A stretch of 6,718 nt of DNA from Caldifarciminota bacterium (lineage in GTDB: Bacteria > Hydrothermota > Hydrothermia > B15-G9 > DRBW01). Below the pieces are notes generated by a model. The model did no database searches. It had not been told where the DNA came from and saw nothing but the letters and a program-made list of their open reading frames with translations. The stretch spans positions 1 through 6,718 of the forward strand of contig DRBW01000224.1 in NCBI GenBank assembly GCA_011042705.1. Reading direction: 5' to 3'. The translations under genes were made by a program, and so were the position numbers. Each line of letters starts with the position of its first letter. Positions within the stretch are counted from its first letter, which is position 1. Shown piece after piece: positions 5,028-6,718 of this stretch.

Positions 5028-6718
5028 ATGTGGCGTAAAACCATGATAGTGTTGCTCGTGGGGGTGGTTGGAATACTCGGGGCTAAAGCACCGGAGTTGT
5101 CCCCTGAGAACGCTCCCAATACGATTCCCCTTTTGAAAAACCCGGTGATGTCCGGCTATACGGCATCCAGAGACTGTGATATATTTTTCGAGGATTTCGA
5201 GAGTGGCGTCATACCCTCGGGCTGGACGGTCGTCGATGCCAACGGAGACAGCGCGACCTGGACAGTTGGTATAACGTATGACGTTTCCCCCTATTTCCCT
5301 CCTGATTACGGCACAGCCTATGCTTACTACTCCGATGACGACGCCGGATCTGGAGCACCCCCATCGAACCCAGAAGCCCTCATAACGCCTGTGATATCGA
5401 TCGCAGGCGTCGATACACTCGAACTCAGTTATTCTATTGGGTATCAATACCTTAACGATGACTGGATAGTGGTGAGCGTTCGCTTTGACGGAGGAGACTG
5501 GATCGAGGTATCGGATTATTCGAGCAGCATCTCCACAGTCGAACACATTGACCTGACCCAACACCTTCCCGCCAGCACCATTGAGATCAAGTTCGAGTAC
5601 TGGGATGAAGGCGGCTGGAACTGGGCTGTCGGCATAGATAACGTGTGTCTCACATCGGTCACTACTCCTCCGCCTCCGACCTGCGGATACCTCGGCAGCT
5701 GCGGCCCCTTCGTGACCGATACGTCGGTGGTCTGGCTGGCCGACATGGCATACAATCCGACCAACGAGCATCTATATCTGTTGGAAGTGGGCGGGCCCAA
5801 CGGAATAATAGAGTGGGATCCTGCCACCTGTGAGATTGTAAACTACATAACTCCCGCCTGGGGCGTCTCCCAGAGAGGACTCGCCTACGACGCCCAGAGA
5901 GATGTCCTCTACGCCGGCGGATGGAATGAGGGGATTATCTACACCGTAGATCCTGCCGATGGGACGATTCTTAACACTTTCAACGCGCCGGACGGCTTCA
6001 CCAGCATTTCCGGTCTCGCATACGATAACGAGTGCGATCTGCTCTGGATAATAACCAACGGCGCACCCGACGTCCTCGGAGCTGTAGATCCGGAGAGCGG
6101 CGACCTCGTTTACGGGCCCAATGAGGTCCAGTGGACAACGCCCGCAGGATATTCAGGAGCGGGCCTTGCCTGGGGGCCGCCGGGATTCCTCCTCGCTGTG
6201 AACCAGCAGGCACAGCAGGTGGACGTCCTCGATAAAGACGGCATTTCCTATGGTTACTGTGACTTTCCCGAGGAACTTTCCCTCGGATGGGGTATTGGCT
6301 ATGAATGGTACGGAGAGGATTACTGGTTGACCAATGCGACTTTCGACATGCTCACCCACAACATCGAAATGCCCTCTTACGAGCCCTTCACCTGGGATTG
6401 CCCGACACCGCCGCCTCCCTGTCCTCCTGCCTTCGATCATCTCGTGGTTGCCTTTGACTTCAACGAGTCAGATCAGGGCTTCATCTCCCTGGCTCCCAAT
6501 CCCGATTGTGTAAACGACTGGATGTGGGGACCCTATGACGGACTTCAGCCTGAGATCGCCTGCGAAGAAGTTCCCATAACTAATTACTGGGGTACTGTGC
6601 TGGGCGGAAACTACAGCAACTACTCCGGAAGCAGGCTCATGTCGGGTCCCATCGATGTTCAAGAGGGCGATTGGCTCGAGATCTGTCACTGGTATGCCAT
6701 TGAATCACACTGGGACGG
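5028..6718 (+). CDS. Large secreted multidomain protein: jelly roll, beta-propeller-like repeats, jelly roll (3' end outside window)
   Basis: The frame is open from ATG 5028 to the window end, 563 residues plus two bases. Residues 1-21 form a signal peptide (R3, K4, then MIVLLVGVVGILG, then AKA). Residues 50-211 resemble choice-of-anchor J/cleaved-adhesin domains: FFEDFESGVIPSGW, NPEALITPVIS, and a closing VGIDNVCL. A TTPPPPT linker (212-218) leads to five repeats of the GLAYD-x-LLY-x-DPxxG type, with their conserved alanine or equivalent near 241, 286, 331, 381 and 424, spaced 43-50 residues, as in NHL/YVTN-like beta-propellers. A second linker PTPPPP (459-464) is followed by another jelly-roll-like domain (DFNESDQGF, WGTVLGGNYSNYSGSRL, SGPIDVQEGDWLEICHWYAIE), resembling modules in immune-inhibitor-A-type secreted proteins. 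Twelve cysteines suggest disulfides outside the cytoplasm. A surface or extracellular binding role is likely; substrate, any catalytic domain and the sorting signal are not visible. Confidence 0.85.
   Translation, partial: MWRKTMIVLLVGVVGILGAKAPELSPENAPNTIPLLKNPVMSGYTASRDCDIFFEDFESGVIPSGWTVVDANGDSATWTVGITYDVSPYFPPDYGTAYAYYSDDDAGSGAPPSNPEALITPVISIAGVDTLELSYSIGYQYLNDDWIVVSVRFDGGDWIEVSDYSSSISTVEHIDLTQHLPASTIEIKFEYWDEGGWNWAVGIDNVCLTSVTTPPPPTCGYLGSCGPFVTDTSVVWLADMAYNPTNEHLYLLEVGGPNGIIEWDPATCEIVNYITPAWGVSQRGLAYDAQRDVLYAGGWNEGIIYTVDPADGTILNTFNAPDGFTSISGLAYDNECDLLWIITNGAPDVLGAVDPESGDLVYGPNEVQWTTPAGYSGAGLAWGPPGFLLAVNQQAQQVDVLDKDGISYGYCDFPEELSLGWGIGYEWYGEDYWLTNATFDMLTHNIEMPSYEPFTWDCPTPPPPCPPAFDHLVVAFDFNESDQGFISLAPNPDCVNDWMWGPYDGLQPEIACEEVPITNYWGTVLGGNYSNYSGSRLMSGPIDVQEGDWLEICHWYAIESHWD

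Noticed and set aside
4979..5038. Possible 19-residue leader peptide from TTG 4979, overlapping the secreted-protein start.
   Set aside because: The nearest Shine-Dalgarno is about 17 bases upstream, too far, and there is no attenuator-like run of one amino acid.
4893..5771. 292-residue open frame on the minus strand.
   Set aside because: It lies antisense to the secreted-protein gene, has no recognisable domain or ribosome site, and the plus frame shows signal peptide and domain structure.

Overview
The window reads as chromosome from a diderm (outer-membrane) bacterium. The phylum cannot be fixed from the sequence. The pointers are an MlaE/MlaF retrograde or anterograde phospholipid transporter, bacterial Shine-Dalgarno sites, sigma70-type promoters and a secreted multidomain protein. 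Arginine is written mostly as AGG/AGA and isoleucine often as ATA, while the DNA looks moderately GC-rich. That bias is common in thermophiles and in many uncultivated candidate phyla, but this is only a hint.

Positions 1-2970 (+ strand) hold four tightly packed genes that overlap by 1 or 4 bp: the 3' three quarters of accC (biotin carboxylase of acetyl-CoA carboxylase), mlaE (permease), mlaF (ATPase) and a 145-residue protein resembling the PUA-like C-terminal RNA-binding domain of NOL1/NOP2/Sun (RsmF-type) methyltransferases, here without a methyltransferase. The overlaps suggest one translationally coupled operon that joins fatty-acid synthesis to lipid export or trafficking. No mlaD (MCE) gene follows mlaF.

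Positions 2967-4687 (- strand) hold a two-gene nucleotide-sugar operon: a GDP-mannose-4,6-dehydratase/LegB-like short-chain dehydrogenase, then a sugar-1-phosphate nucleotidyltransferase that overlaps it by 1 bp. It converges on the first operon with stop codons overlapping by 4 bp. Its promoter is close to consensus and sits so near the start codon that the message looks leaderless.

Positions 4688-5027 are an A-rich divergent regulatory gap with palindromes, a repeated TTGT(T/A)ACACA element, promoters on both strands and an unused, perfect Shine-Dalgarno sequence.

Positions 5028-6718 (+ strand) hold the first 563 residues of a large secreted protein that runs off the window: signal peptide, a choice-of-anchor-J/cleaved-adhesin-like jelly roll, a five-repeat beta-propeller-like region and a second jelly-roll domain, joined by short proline linkers. 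The nucleotide-sugar genes and this protein could both serve the cell surface, but nothing in the sequence ties them together.
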